Below are positions 15,985 to 23,935 of a stretch of DNA of 64,000 nt, one piece after another. Source of the DNA: Rhodanobacter sp. MP7CTX1. GTDB lineage: Bacteria; Pseudomonadota; Gammaproteobacteria; Xanthomonadales; Rhodanobacteraceae. Under the pieces are notes generated by a model that did not search any database, was not told the origin of the DNA, and saw only the letters and a program-made list of their open reading frames with translations. A program made the position numbers and the translations under genes. The DNA lies in contig NZ_JACHCN010000004.1 in assembly GCF_014205795.1 (NCBI RefSeq), positions 199,028-263,027 on the forward strand, written 5' to 3'. How positions within the stretch are numbered: position 1 is the first letter of the stretch; every line of letters starts with the position of its first letter.

Positions 15985-17784
15985 ATGCGTCTGGGGGAAG
16001 TGATGATCAAGATCATGCAGGCGGTATTCGGCGTTGTCGTCGCATGCACGCTCACCGGCACCGCCGTTTCGGCGCAAACCGTCGCCACCGCTGCGACGGC
16101 GCAGTCCGCGCCGGATCAGGCGTTCTTACGTCTCGCCGACGACTACTTCGATACCTACTATTTCCCCACCAACCCCACCACCGCGACCACCGATGGTCTG
16201 CATGCCTATGACGGCAAGCTGGAGGACTACTCGCGCGCCGCCGTCGATGCCAACGTCAAGGCACTTCAGCAATGGCAGACGCGCGTGGCCGCAGTCAACC
16301 CGGCGTCGCTCAGCGAATATGTCCGCGGTGATCGCGACCTGGTGTTGAACAATATCCACAGCACGCTGCTGACCCTGCAGACGATTCGTCCGTGGCAGAA
16401 GAATCCCGATGTCTATTCCAGTGGCATCACCAATAGCGCGTTCACCCTGATGGAGCGCAAGTTCGCAGCGCCGGACGTGCGCCTGCGCGCGCTGATTGCA
16501 CGCGAGCAGCTGATGCCCGCGGCCTTGGCCGAGGCACGCAAGAACCTCGACAACCCGCCGCAGATCTATACCGAAATCGCGTTGCAGCAGCTGCCTGGCC
16601 TGGTGCATTTCTTCCAGAACGATGTGCCGTCGGCTTTCACTGGTGGCACTGATGCCTCGTTGAAAAAGCAGTTCGCCGACAGCAATGCCGCCGTCATCAA
16701 GGCACTTCAGGATTATCAGGCATGGCTGCAGAGCGACGCGCTGCCGCGCTCGCATGGCGACTTTCGCATTGGCGCCGCGGCGTTTCGCGACAAGCTGAAA
16801 TACGACGAGATGGTCAACCTGCCGCTGGATCAGCTGGTGGCGATCGACATGGCCAACATGCGCCAGAACCAGCAAGCGTTCGCCGATGTCGCCAAGCAGC
16901 TCGACCCAACGAAAACGCCACAGCAGGTGCTCGGCGAGCTGGCCTCCGACTATCCAGCTTCGGACAAGATTCTCGACACTTTCCGCGATACGTTTAGCCA
17001 TCTGATCGCATTCATCAATCAGAAGCAGATCATCACCATTCCGTCAGATGTGCGTCCGATCGTCGAGGAAACGCCGCCCTTCATGCGTGCCACCACGTTC
17101 GCATCGATGGACACGCCCGGGCCTTACGAAGCCGTGGCCAAGGAGGCGTACTTCAATGTCACGTTGCCGGAATCCGACTGGAGCAAGCAGCGCACGCAGG
17201 AGTTCATGGCGCAATTCAGTTATCCGGTGATCTCGACCATCGCCACGCATGAAGCCTATCCGGGCCACTACATCCAGTTTCTATGGATGCATCATCTGGA
17301 TGACCGCGTGCGCAAGCTGTTGGGCGCGAACACCAATGTCGAAGGCTGGGCGCATTACTGCGAACAGATGATGCTGGACGAAGGGCTGGCACAGTTCGAG
17401 TTTCCGAACGACAAACACCAGCAATTGCTGCTGCGCCTGGGCCAGTTGCAGGATGCGTTGCTGCGCAACGCCCGGTTCATCGTAGGCATCAAGCTGCATA
17501 CCGGCCAGATGACGATGGACCAGGCGATCGATTTCTTCGTCAAGGAGGGCTATCAATCCCGCGCGGTCGGTGAGGTCGAGACCAAGCGCGGCACCTCCGA
17601 TCCCACCTACCTGTATTACACGCTGGGCAAGCTGCAGATCATGAAACTGCGCGCCGACCTTGCTGCGAAACAAGGCAAGGACTTCAACCTCATGCAGTTC
17701 CACAACGCGTTCATGCAGCAGGGTTTCGCGCCGATCAGGATCGTGCGCCAGGCCATGCTGCACGACAACTCGCCAACGCTGTAA
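15985..17784 (+). CDS. secreted DUF885 peptidase-like protein
   Basis: A 599-residue protein with a signal peptide (about 1 to 32, ending VSA-QT). The rest is a helix-rich DUF885 domain. The zinc motif HEAYPGH at 422 to 428 (an HExxH with the family PG insertion), the upstream ERKFAAPDVRLRALIAREQLMP and the downstream EGWAHYCEQMMLDEG (third ligand Glu region) are all present. This arrangement resembles M3/M32-type metallopeptidases, so a periplasmic or outer membrane carboxypeptidase-like activity is likely but not proved. The start at 15985 has GGAGG ten bases upstream. A later ATG at 16003 also has a purine-rich site. Confidence 0.87.
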   Translation: MRLGEVMIKIMQAVFGVVVACTLTGTAVSAQTVATAATAQSAPDQAFLRLADDYFDTYYFPTNPTTATTDGLHAYDGKLEDYSRAAVDANVKALQQWQTRVAAVNPASLSEYVRGDRDLVLNNIHSTLLTLQTIRPWQKNPDVYSSGITNSAFTLMERKFAAPDVRLRALIAREQLMPAALAEARKNLDNPPQIYTEIALQQLPGLVHFFQNDVPSAFTGGTDASLKKQFADSNAAVIKALQDYQAWLQSDALPRSHGDFRIGAAAFRDKLKYDEMVNLPLDQLVAIDMANMRQNQQAFADVAKQLDPTKTPQQVLGELASDYPASDKILDTFRDTFSHLIAFINQKQIITIPSDVRPIVEETPPFMRATTFASMDTPGPYEAVAKEAYFNVTLPESDWSKQRTQEFMAQFSYPVISTIATHEAYPGHYIQFLWMHHLDDRVRKLLGANTNVEGWAHYCEQMMLDEGLAQFEFPNDKHQQLLLRLGQLQDALLRNARFIVGIKLHTGQMTMDQAIDFFVKEGYQSRAVGEVETKRGTSDPTYLYYTLGKLQIMKLRADLAAKQGKDFNLMQFHNAFMQQGFAPIRIVRQAMLHDNSPTL

Positions 17785-17809
17785 CACGGCAGCCAGCCAT
17801 GGCGGCACT

Positions 17810-17838
17810 CATTCCGATCCAGGACGTCGATCGGAATG
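17810..17838. terminator. hairpin between the DUF885 and DUF2235 genes
   Basis: A 10-base-pair inverted repeat (CATTCCGATC and its complement) with a 9-base loop lies 26 bases after the DUF885 stop. There is no U-run, so it could be an attenuating stem or a weak terminator rather than a full rho-independent one. Confidence 0.35.
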
Positions 17839-17920
17839 GGTGTCGTGGCACTGGTTCTGCGCGCCACACAGGCCTAAAGTCTTCTCGGGCGACAACATTG
17901 CGTCGCGCGGGAGGGGGGCC

Positions 17921-19120
17921 ATGGCCGCACGCAGGATGGTGCTGTTGTTCGACGGCACCTGGAACAAACCTGAGTCGAATACCAATGTGGAGCGCCTGCG
18001 CCGACTGATCGCCGCCTGCGACTCCGCCGGAGTCGAGCAGATCGTCGATTACATACCTGGGGTTGGCGTAGCTCCGGGTGTGACCCACCTGCTCGGAGGG
18101 GCGTTCGGTTACGGCCTGTCCGGCAACGTGATGGAGGGTTACCGCCGACTGTGCGAAAAATGGCACCCAGGCGACGACGTTTATCTGTTCGGATTCAGCC
18201 GCGGCGCCTATACCGCACGCAGTCTCGGCGGACTGATCCGCAAATGCGGCCTGCTCAAGCATGATGCCGACGGCAAGGTTGCCCGGGCCGCCATTTCCAG
18301 CGCCTATGATTTCTACCGCGATACCACGATCCAGCCGGATGATCCGGCGGCGCTGGATTTTCGCGCGCAGCACTCGGTCGAAATCAGCATCCACTTCATC
18401 GGCGTCTGGGATACGGTGGGCTCGCTCGGCATCCCGGATACGGCTTCGTGGTTTCCATTTGCACGCGCAAGCTATCAGTTCCACGACACGGAGCTCAGCA
18501 AAATCGTCAAGTACGCGTATCAGGCGCTCGCGCTGGATGAACATCGCGCGGATTTTTCACCGACGGTGTGGACGCGCAACCCGGACAGCGTGAAACCCGG
18601 CGAAACCCTGACCTCGAAGAAACGCGAGCAGATCGAGATCGAGCAGCGCTGGTTCATCGGCTCGCATGCCGACGTCGGTGGTGGCAACGACCGCGATGGC
18701 GCCGGACGCAAACCTGATCCGCTGCCCGACCTGCCGCTCGCATGGCTGCAACAGAAGGCAATCGCTGCCGGCCTCGCCTGCAACGAAATTCTCGTCCCAG
18801 GCAGCGACGCCGACACGGGCGTGCCGCGCAACTCCTACGCCGAGTTCATGTATGGCATCTACAAGGAACTCAAGCCACCGTTCGACCGCACGCTAGGTGT
18901 TGGCGTGAATGAAACGGTGGACAATTCGGTATGGCAGCGCTGGCACGCCGACGCAAACTACCGTTCGCCTTCGCTGGTGCAGGCGCTGGCGCGAGCGGTC
19001 CTCATGTTGCCGGTCCGCCCTTCACTGAGCGAAGACCCCGGCGGCGAGCCTGTGCACGTGACGCAATTGCAGACGGTGACTCTCGTCAAAGCGACCGTGC
19101 CGAGCTTCGCTCCGCCCTGA
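17921..19120 (+). CDS. DUF2235 / Tle1-like alpha/beta hydrolase
   Basis: A 399-residue protein that starts MAARRMVLLFDGTWN, the typical DUF2235 beginning. The nucleophile elbow is GFSRGAYTARSLGG with Ser93. The acid region is FIGVWDTVGSLGIPD, and the catalytic His is in FIGSHADVGGG. In DUF2235 this Ser/Asp/His set defines the type VI secretion phospholipase Tle1 class, though many family members stand alone. No T6SS gene, VgrG or obvious immunity gene lies near, and no signal peptide is present. The ribosome binding site GAGGGGGG precedes the ATG at 17921. The upstream open frame (back to 17660) overlaps the DUF885 gene and is discarded. Confidence 0.87.
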   Translation: MAARRMVLLFDGTWNKPESNTNVERLRRLIAACDSAGVEQIVDYIPGVGVAPGVTHLLGGAFGYGLSGNVMEGYRRLCEKWHPGDDVYLFGFSRGAYTARSLGGLIRKCGLLKHDADGKVARAAISSAYDFYRDTTIQPDDPAALDFRAQHSVEISIHFIGVWDTVGSLGIPDTASWFPFARASYQFHDTELSKIVKYAYQALALDEHRADFSPTVWTRNPDSVKPGETLTSKKREQIEIEQRWFIGSHADVGGGNDRDGAGRKPDPLPDLPLAWLQQKAIAAGLACNEILVPGSDADTGVPRNSYAEFMYGIYKELKPPFDRTLGVGVNETVDNSVWQRWHADANYRSPSLVQALARAVLMLPVRPSLSEDPGGEPVHVTQLQTVTLVKATVPSFAPP

Positions 19121-19147
19121 CAAAACCCGAGTGCAGGATCGGCCGCT

Positions 19148-20416
19148 TCAATGCGGCTCGACGATCTCCGCCTGGATGACTGCACCGGGATCCTGATTGG
19201 CCAGCACATGTGGCAGCGGGCGATGCAGGATGCTGCGGTACCAGCGCCATGCGAGTGCGCCGCTCACGGTCAACGCCGACGCACCCAGCGCCAGATGCAA
19301 CATGCTGCCGGAAAGCAGCGGCGACAGTACGCCGGCGACGATACTGCACAGCAGCAGGCTGGCGAACGCCTGCGCCGAGGAAATGCCACCGCGCTTGTGC
19401 GCAAAACGATCCAGCAACAACAGCGTCAACGTGGGAAACGCCAGCTGCACGCCGACACCATGCACGATCAGCGGCAACATCGACCACGGCAACTGCGGCA
19501 CGGGAAGAATCCATGCCAGCAGCAGATGCAACGCACAGGCCAGCAGCATCACCGCGTAACCCAGGTTCACCGTGAACGCCGCACTCCGCCGCGCTGCCAT
19601 CCGTCCGGACAACCAGGCGCCGCCGACCAGGCCCAGCACCACCGGCACGAACAGCCACGGGAAGCCTGCCGCCGACAGATGCAGCAGTTCACGCACGATG
19701 CGCGGCGCCGAGGAGATGTACAGGAACAAGCCGGCAAAATTGACCGAACAAGAGATCAGCAGCGGCCAGAACGGACGATCACGGCTGAAGGCGAGATAGC
19801 TGGCCAGCAGCGGCCGTGGCGCAAACGACGTGCGCCGTGCCGGTGGATGACTCTCCTCCAGCCACAGCATCAGGGCCAACGCCAGCAAGGCGGTGAATCC
19901 AGTCAATACCCAGAAGATGCCGTGCCAGCCACCCAGCGGCAACAGCAATGCGCCAACCATCGGCGCGATCACCGGCGCCACGCCGAAAATCATCATCACC
20001 CGCGACATCATTACCTGCGCCGCAGGGCCTTCAAGACTGTCGCGGATCACCGCCCGCCCCACCACCAGCCCTGCGCCCGCACACACGCCTTGCAGGCCGC
20101 GACAGGTCAGCAGCATTGCAAATGAAGTCGACATCGCTGCACCCACCGAAGCGAGCGCATACACCAGCATGCCGGCCACCATCACCGGTTTGCGCCCGAT
20201 CGCGTCGGAGATCGCACCATGGAATAGGCTCATCGTCGCGTAGGTGATCAGGTACACGCTGATCAGCTGTTGCAGCGCCGCGTTGTCGACTCCAAAACGC
20301 GCACCGATCAGGGGAAACGACGGAAACACCGCATCGATCGAAAACGGACCGATCATCGACAAGGCAGCCAACAGCCAGGGCAGGCTGCGCCGCACGGTTC
20401 GATGGGTTGGATTCAT
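19148..20416 (-). CDS. Bcr/CflA family MFS drug efflux transporter
   Basis: A protein of about 422 residues with 12 predicted membrane helices. It has the Bcr/CflA MFS signatures DAVFPSFPLIGARF in helix 1, GAISDAIGRKPVMVAGM in the loop between helices 2 and 3, GLQGVCAGAGLVVGRAVIRD in helix 4 and VAPVIAPMVGALLLPLGGWHGIFW. It probably exports drugs or sulfonamide-like compounds by proton antiport. The open frame goes 76 codons upstream into the fluoride riboswitch region, but MNPTHRTVRRSLPWLLAALSM is the natural N-terminus. It is divergent from crcB and convergent with the DUF2235 gene (27 bases). Confidence 0.9.
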   Translation of the reverse strand: MNPTHRTVRRSLPWLLAALSMIGPFSIDAVFPSFPLIGARFGVDNAALQQLISVYLITYATMSLFHGAISDAIGRKPVMVAGMLVYALASVGAAMSTSFAMLLTCRGLQGVCAGAGLVVGRAVIRDSLEGPAAQVMMSRVMMIFGVAPVIAPMVGALLLPLGGWHGIFWVLTGFTALLALALMLWLEESHPPARRTSFAPRPLLASYLAFSRDRPFWPLLISCSVNFAGLFLYISSAPRIVRELLHLSAAGFPWLFVPVVLGLVGGAWLSGRMAARRSAAFTVNLGYAVMLLACALHLLLAWILPVPQLPWSMLPLIVHGVGVQLAFPTLTLLLLDRFAHKRGGISSAQAFASLLLCSIVAGVLSPLLSGSMLHLALGASALTVSGALAWRWYRSILHRPLPHVLANQDPGAVIQAEIVEPH

Positions 20417-20516
20417 GGGGGACAGGCGCGTCGGCGAAGGCCGAGCGAGTATAGATGGCCAACGCAAAGTTTCGCCGCTATTGGCGGCGAGGCCGCCCGA
20501 TCGAATAGGATAGCCA

Positions 20517-20633
20517 CACGGGAGATGGCATGCCTCCCGTTTCGCGAACGCCCCTGGCGATCCGAAACAAACCACCTCTCGCCTGGCGTTGAGGTTGATG
20601 ATGCCTGCACCACCGGCTTCCGGCGGCGCAGGC
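20517..20633 (+). promoter_or_regulatory. fluoride riboswitch (crcB motif) with switching hairpin
   Basis: The RNA reads GGGAGAUGGCAU then GCCUCCC (first stem), an AACGCC...GGCGUU stem (near 20548-20590), and then GAUGAUGCCUGC. The AUGGCAU of the first loop can pair with AUGCC near 20601-20605, giving the pseudoknot of the crcB fluoride aptamer. A rival hairpin, GCCTGC at 20603-20608 with GCAGGC at 20628-20633, would capture the same 3' segment. It could therefore be the off state. It ends about 37 bases before the AGGAGA site of crcB, which fits control of transcription or translation of crcB. Position is exact to a few bases. Confidence 0.85.
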
Positions 20634-20683
20634 GTGCCTGCCACCGCGGCAACCGGACACTCTCATTGTCAGGAGACGCGCTC

Positions 20684-21070
20684 GTGGGTTTAAGCGGATT
20701 TGCAGCGGTTGGTATCGGTGGCGTGCTGGGCTGCTGGTTGCGTTGGGGATTGGGCGTCTTCCTCAATCCCTTGTTTCCCACTCTGCCATTGGGGACGTTG
20801 GCGGCGAATCTAGCCGGCGGCCTGATGATGGGTTGCGTGATGGGTCTGTTCGATCACTTCCAGACGCTGTCGCCGGAATTGCGGCTGTTTGTATTCACCG
20901 GCTTTCTGGGCGGGCTGACGACGTTCTCCACCTTTTCTGCTGAATCCGCCACGCTGTTGCTGCGTCAGCAGTACCTTTGGTTCAGTGGTCACGTGCTGGT
21001 GCACGTGATCGGATCGCTGGCGATGACCGTGATGGGCATCGCGCTGACCCGCAGCTTGCTGCGTCACTGA
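20684..21070 (+). CDS. crcB: CrcB/Fluc fluoride exporter
   Basis: A 128-residue membrane protein with four helices. The family signatures are GGVLGCWLRWGLG near residues 11 to 23, LPLGTLAANLAGGLMMGCVMG (with the Asn of the Fluc pore region) and FVFTGFLGGLTTFSTFSAE, which carries the TTFSTFS motif and the sodium-site residues. CrcB dimers form the fluoride channel that detoxifies cytosolic F-. The start is GTG at 20684 with AGGAGA 8 bases upstream, directly after the fluoride riboswitch. A longer frame back to 20270 runs through the riboswitch and is not coding. A DUF190 gene follows after 12 bases. Confidence 0.94.
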   Translation: MGLSGFAAVGIGGVLGCWLRWGLGVFLNPLFPTLPLGTLAANLAGGLMMGCVMGLFDHFQTLSPELRLFVFTGFLGGLTTFSTFSAESATLLLRQQYLWFSGHVLVHVIGSLAMTVMGIALTRSLLRH

Positions 21071-21082
21071 TCGGGCAACCCC

Positions 21083-21421
21083 ATGACTCATGAAACCGTG
21101 CAACAGGGCGTCCACCTGTATTTCTACTGCCACCTGCGCGCCAGGCATGACGGTATGCTGCTTTCCGAGTGGCTGCTGGAGCAGGCCAAGCACCACGGCC
21201 TGGGCGGTGGCTCGGTGTTCCGCGCGATCGCCGGCTTCGGTCGGCACGGCGTGCTGCACGAGGAGCAATTCTTCGAGCTCGCCGATGACCTGCCGGTAAA
21301 GGTCGAGTTTCTGCTGCGCGAGGATCAGGCCGAACTGCTGCTGCAACTGGTACGCGCGGCGGCCGTTGACGTGGTCTATGCACGCTCACCGGCAACTTTT
21401 GCCCTGCTCGACAAGGGTTGA
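21083..21421 (+). CDS. DUF190 family protein
   Basis: A 112-residue soluble protein with the DUF190 features: GVHLYFYCHLRARHDGMLLSEWLLEQAKHHGLGGGSVFRAIAGFGRHG, then VKVEFLLREDQAELLLQLV. DUF190 genes are often next to crcB and probably act with it in fluoride homeostasis, possibly as a regulatory subunit with a PII-like ferredoxin fold. That role is inferred from this frequent neighbourhood. It starts 12 bases after the crcB stop and should be controlled by the same fluoride riboswitch. The ribosome binding site is weak, which suggests translational coupling to crcB. Confidence 0.88.
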   Translation: MTHETVQQGVHLYFYCHLRARHDGMLLSEWLLEQAKHHGLGGGSVFRAIAGFGRHGVLHEEQFFELADDLPVKVEFLLREDQAELLLQLVRAAAVDVVYARSPATFALLDKG

Positions 21422-21473
21422 CCGTCCTGACCCGGGCGAACTTCCGACACCCATCCAGCCAGCGAGGGAAAGC

Positions 21474-22592
21474 ATGAGTCAGGACAGCCTCAAGGGACGC
21501 GCGAGCGGACTGCTCAAACAAGCCGGTATCCACATCAATGGCGATGCGCCAATCGACCTCCACGTGCATGACGAACGTCTGTACAACCGCGTGTTTGCAC
21601 GCGGCTCGCTGGGTCTGGGCGAAGCGTATATGGACGGCTGGTGGGATGCGGAGGACCTGCCCGGCCTGTGTACCCGGCTGCTGACGGCCGGGCTGGATCT
21701 GGAGCTGAAAACCCTCGATACCCTGCTCGCCCATCTGAAGGCCCGCTTCATCAATCTGCAGCGCGGCGAGCACGCGTTCGAGATCGGCAAGGTGCATTAC
21801 GACCTCGGCAACGATCTGTTCCACGCCATGCTCGGCCGTCGCATGGTCTACTCCTGCGGCTACTGGGCAACCGCCGACAATCTCGACGATGCGCAGGCCG
21901 CCAAGCTCGACCTGGTCTGCCGCAAGCTGCAGCTCAAGCCCGGCCAGCGCGTGCTGGATATCGGCTGCGGCTGGGGCGAAGCGCTGAAGTACGCGGCGGA
22001 ACACTATGGCGTTGAAGGTGTCGGCATCACGGTGTCGCAGCAACAGGCGGAATACGCGCGCGAACTATGCGCCGGGCTACCGATCGAAATCCGCCTGCAG
22101 GATTACCGCGACATCGACGAACGTTTTGACGCTGTGTACTCGATCGGCATGTTCGAGCATGTCGGCGGCAAGAACTACCGCACTTATTTCGAATCGGTGC
22201 GTCGCTGCCTGAAAGACGATGGCCTGTCGCTGCTGCACAGCATCGGCAGCAACGGCGCGCCGGCGCAACCGGATCCGTGGATCGAGAAGTACATCTTCCC
22301 AAAATCGATGATCCCCGCCGCCAGCCAGGTCGCCGCCGCGCTGGAAGATCTTTTCGTCATCGAGGACTGGCACAACTTCGGTGCCGATTACGACCGCACG
22401 CTGACCGCCTGGCGGGCCAATGTCGAGGCCGCCTGGCCGTCGCTCGCCGCCAATTACGACGAACGCTTCCGGCGCATGTGGCGCTATTACCTGGCGGTTT
22501 CTGCCGCGGTATTCCGCAGTCGTCGCGATCAGCTGTGGCAGCTCACCCTGAGCCCGCACGGCGTACCCGGAGGCTATCGCGTGCCGCGCTGA
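21474..22592 (+). CDS. cfa: cyclopropane-fatty-acyl-phospholipid synthase family protein
   Basis: A 372-residue SAM-dependent methyltransferase. The N-terminal part DLHVHDERLYNRVFARGSLGLGEAYMDGWWD matches the lipid-binding beginning of Cfa. The SAM site is VLDIGCGWGEALKYAAEHYGVEGVGITVS near 159 to 187, and the catalytic region has FDAVYSIGMFEHVGGKNYRTYF. The C-terminal DWHNFGADYDRTLTAWRANVEA is also characteristic. It adds a methylene bridge to unsaturated phospholipid acyl chains in the inner membrane, usually in stationary or acid stress. Start ATG at 21474 with AGGGAA. It is on the same strand as crcB and the DUF190 gene (52 bases downstream) and may be cotranscribed. Confidence 0.92.
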   Translation: MSQDSLKGRASGLLKQAGIHINGDAPIDLHVHDERLYNRVFARGSLGLGEAYMDGWWDAEDLPGLCTRLLTAGLDLELKTLDTLLAHLKARFINLQRGEHAFEIGKVHYDLGNDLFHAMLGRRMVYSCGYWATADNLDDAQAAKLDLVCRKLQLKPGQRVLDIGCGWGEALKYAAEHYGVEGVGITVSQQQAEYARELCAGLPIEIRLQDYRDIDERFDAVYSIGMFEHVGGKNYRTYFESVRRCLKDDGLSLLHSIGSNGAPAQPDPWIEKYIFPKSMIPAASQVAAALEDLFVIEDWHNFGADYDRTLTAWRANVEAAWPSLAANYDERFRRMWRYYLAVSAAVFRSRRDQLWQLTLSPHGVPGGYRVPR

Positions 22593-22657
22593 AGCCATCG
22601 CCACTAAAGGTCGCCCGTGCCAACATCCACAGTCACACGCTGCCGCGAGGAAGATAC

Positions 22658-23536
22658 ATGTCCCTGTTTCGCCACGCCCGTCGCTACGCGGCCGGTGTGT
22701 TACTCAGCCTGCTGCTGGTCGCGCCGGCATTCGCACAGCCCGCGCTGTGGGTCGTCAAGAACGCGCACACCACCATCTATCTGTTCGGTACCGTGCACCT
22801 GCTGCCGAACGACACCGCCTGGCGCTACCCCGCGCTGGAAAGCGCGTTGGCTGCCAGCAACTCGTTGACGATCGAACTGACCGACGACGACGACGCGCAC
22901 ATGCAGGCGCTGGTGCTGCAATACGGGCTGGACCCGGGCCATCCGCTGTCGGACAAACTCACTCTCGCCGAAAACGCCACCCTGACCCAGGCGGCGCAAA
23001 CGGTCGCCGTGCCTGGCGGCATCCAAACCCTGCAGGTGATGCGCCCCTGGCTCGCCGCCTTGACGCTGACGGTGGCGCCTCTGCTGAAGGCTGGGCTCGA
23101 TCCCGCACACGGGGTGGACAAGTTGCTGCAGGCGCAGATGAGCCAGGCTGGGAAGCCGGTCAAAGGGCTGGAAACCGCCGAGCAGCAAATTCACTTTCTG
23201 GCCGACCTGCCGCCGGCGGTCGAACTGGCCCTGCTGCGCTCGACCCTGCACGATATCGATCAGGGAGACACTGAACTCACCGAGCTGATCGCCGCGTGGA
23301 AAGCCGGCGACACCGCCGCCATCGCCCGGCTCGAAGACGAGGATCTGCGCCAGCGCGAACCCCAGCTCTACCAACGACTGCTGGTCGATCGCAACCAGGC
23401 CTGGGCCGCGCAGATCTCTCACATGCTGCAACAGCCCGGCACCGTCTTCATCGCCGTCGGAGCGGCGCATCTGGCTGGGCCGGACAGCGTGCAGGAGCAG
23501 CTTCGGAAGCTGGACATCGAGGCGGTTCGGCAATAG
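22658..23536 (+). CDS. TraB/GumN family secreted protein
   Basis: A 292-residue protein with a signal peptide (about 1 to 26, LLSLLLVAPAFA-QP). The TraB/PrgY/GumN domain begins LWVVKNAHTTIYLFGTVHLLPND, with the Gly-Thr-x-His motif. It continues with ETAEQQIHFLADLP and a C-terminal FIAVGAAHLAGPDSVQEQL with the second conserved His. Both His motifs suggest a metal-dependent (Tiki-like) peptidase fold, but the GumN class has no proven activity. A ribosome binding site (CGAGGAAG) precedes ATG 22658. Palindromic repeats follow the stop. Confidence 0.88.
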   Translation: MSLFRHARRYAAGVLLSLLLVAPAFAQPALWVVKNAHTTIYLFGTVHLLPNDTAWRYPALESALAASNSLTIELTDDDDAHMQALVLQYGLDPGHPLSDKLTLAENATLTQAAQTVAVPGGIQTLQVMRPWLAALTLTVAPLLKAGLDPAHGVDKLLQAQMSQAGKPVKGLETAEQQIHFLADLPPAVELALLRSTLHDIDQGDTELTELIAAWKAGDTAAIARLEDEDLRQREPQLYQRLLVDRNQAWAAQISHMLQQPGTVFIAVGAAHLAGPDSVQEQLRKLDIEAVRQ

Positions 23537-23590
23537 CAGGCTCTACTGTGGCGGCCAATGTGGCTGCGACTTCAGGACACCGACGAAAAC

Positions 23591-23686
23591 CCGCCCGTCA
23601 TCCCTGCGAAGGCAGGGACCCAGTAGCTTCAAGTTCCCAAAGAGCCAGGGGCGCTGGGTTCCTGCCTTCGCAGGAATGACGGGCGG
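23591..23686. repeat. large inverted repeat (CCCGTCATTCCTGCGAAGGCAG type)
   Basis: Arms of about 33 bases (23591-23623 and 23654-23686) face each other with two or three mismatches and a 30-base loop. The core CGTCAT(T/C)CCTGCGAAGGCAGG(A/G)ACCCAG recurs in modified form at 56734-56834. This is a dispersed palindromic element. Its position between traB-like and parC genes suggests a 3' end stabiliser or terminator. Confidence 0.85.
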
Positions 23687-23783
23687 AGAGTGGTTTCCCG
23701 AGGCTCCCCTCAGTTTGCTCCGGCACGGCAAGAGCATCGCGACTGAAGTCGCTCCCACAAGAGCTTGCGACGCCCCGGATCGC

Positions 23784-23865
23784 TTGCAGGAGCCCACCCT
23801 GTGGGCGATCGAGGTCAGAGCACACCATGTCGCTGATTTTTCGCGCACAGGGTGCGCTCCTACAA
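23784..23865. repeat. REP-like inverted repeat (GTAGGAGCGCACCCTGTGCGCGA family)
   Basis: A left arm near 23784-23808 and a right arm near 23841-23865 carry the sequences GCAGGAGCCCACCCTGTGGGCGA and TCGCGCACAGGGTGCGCTCCT. The same pair is found at 40492-40586. Similar elements are scattered through Xanthomonadales genomes. Together with the preceding element it fills the 399-base gap before parC, where no ORF is convincing. Confidence 0.8.
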
Positions 23866-23935
23866 GAACCCGCCGCTTTCTGGCACCATCGTCCGGCTAT
23901 CCGCGCGCCGCGCGTAACTCATCAGACGTAACCGC

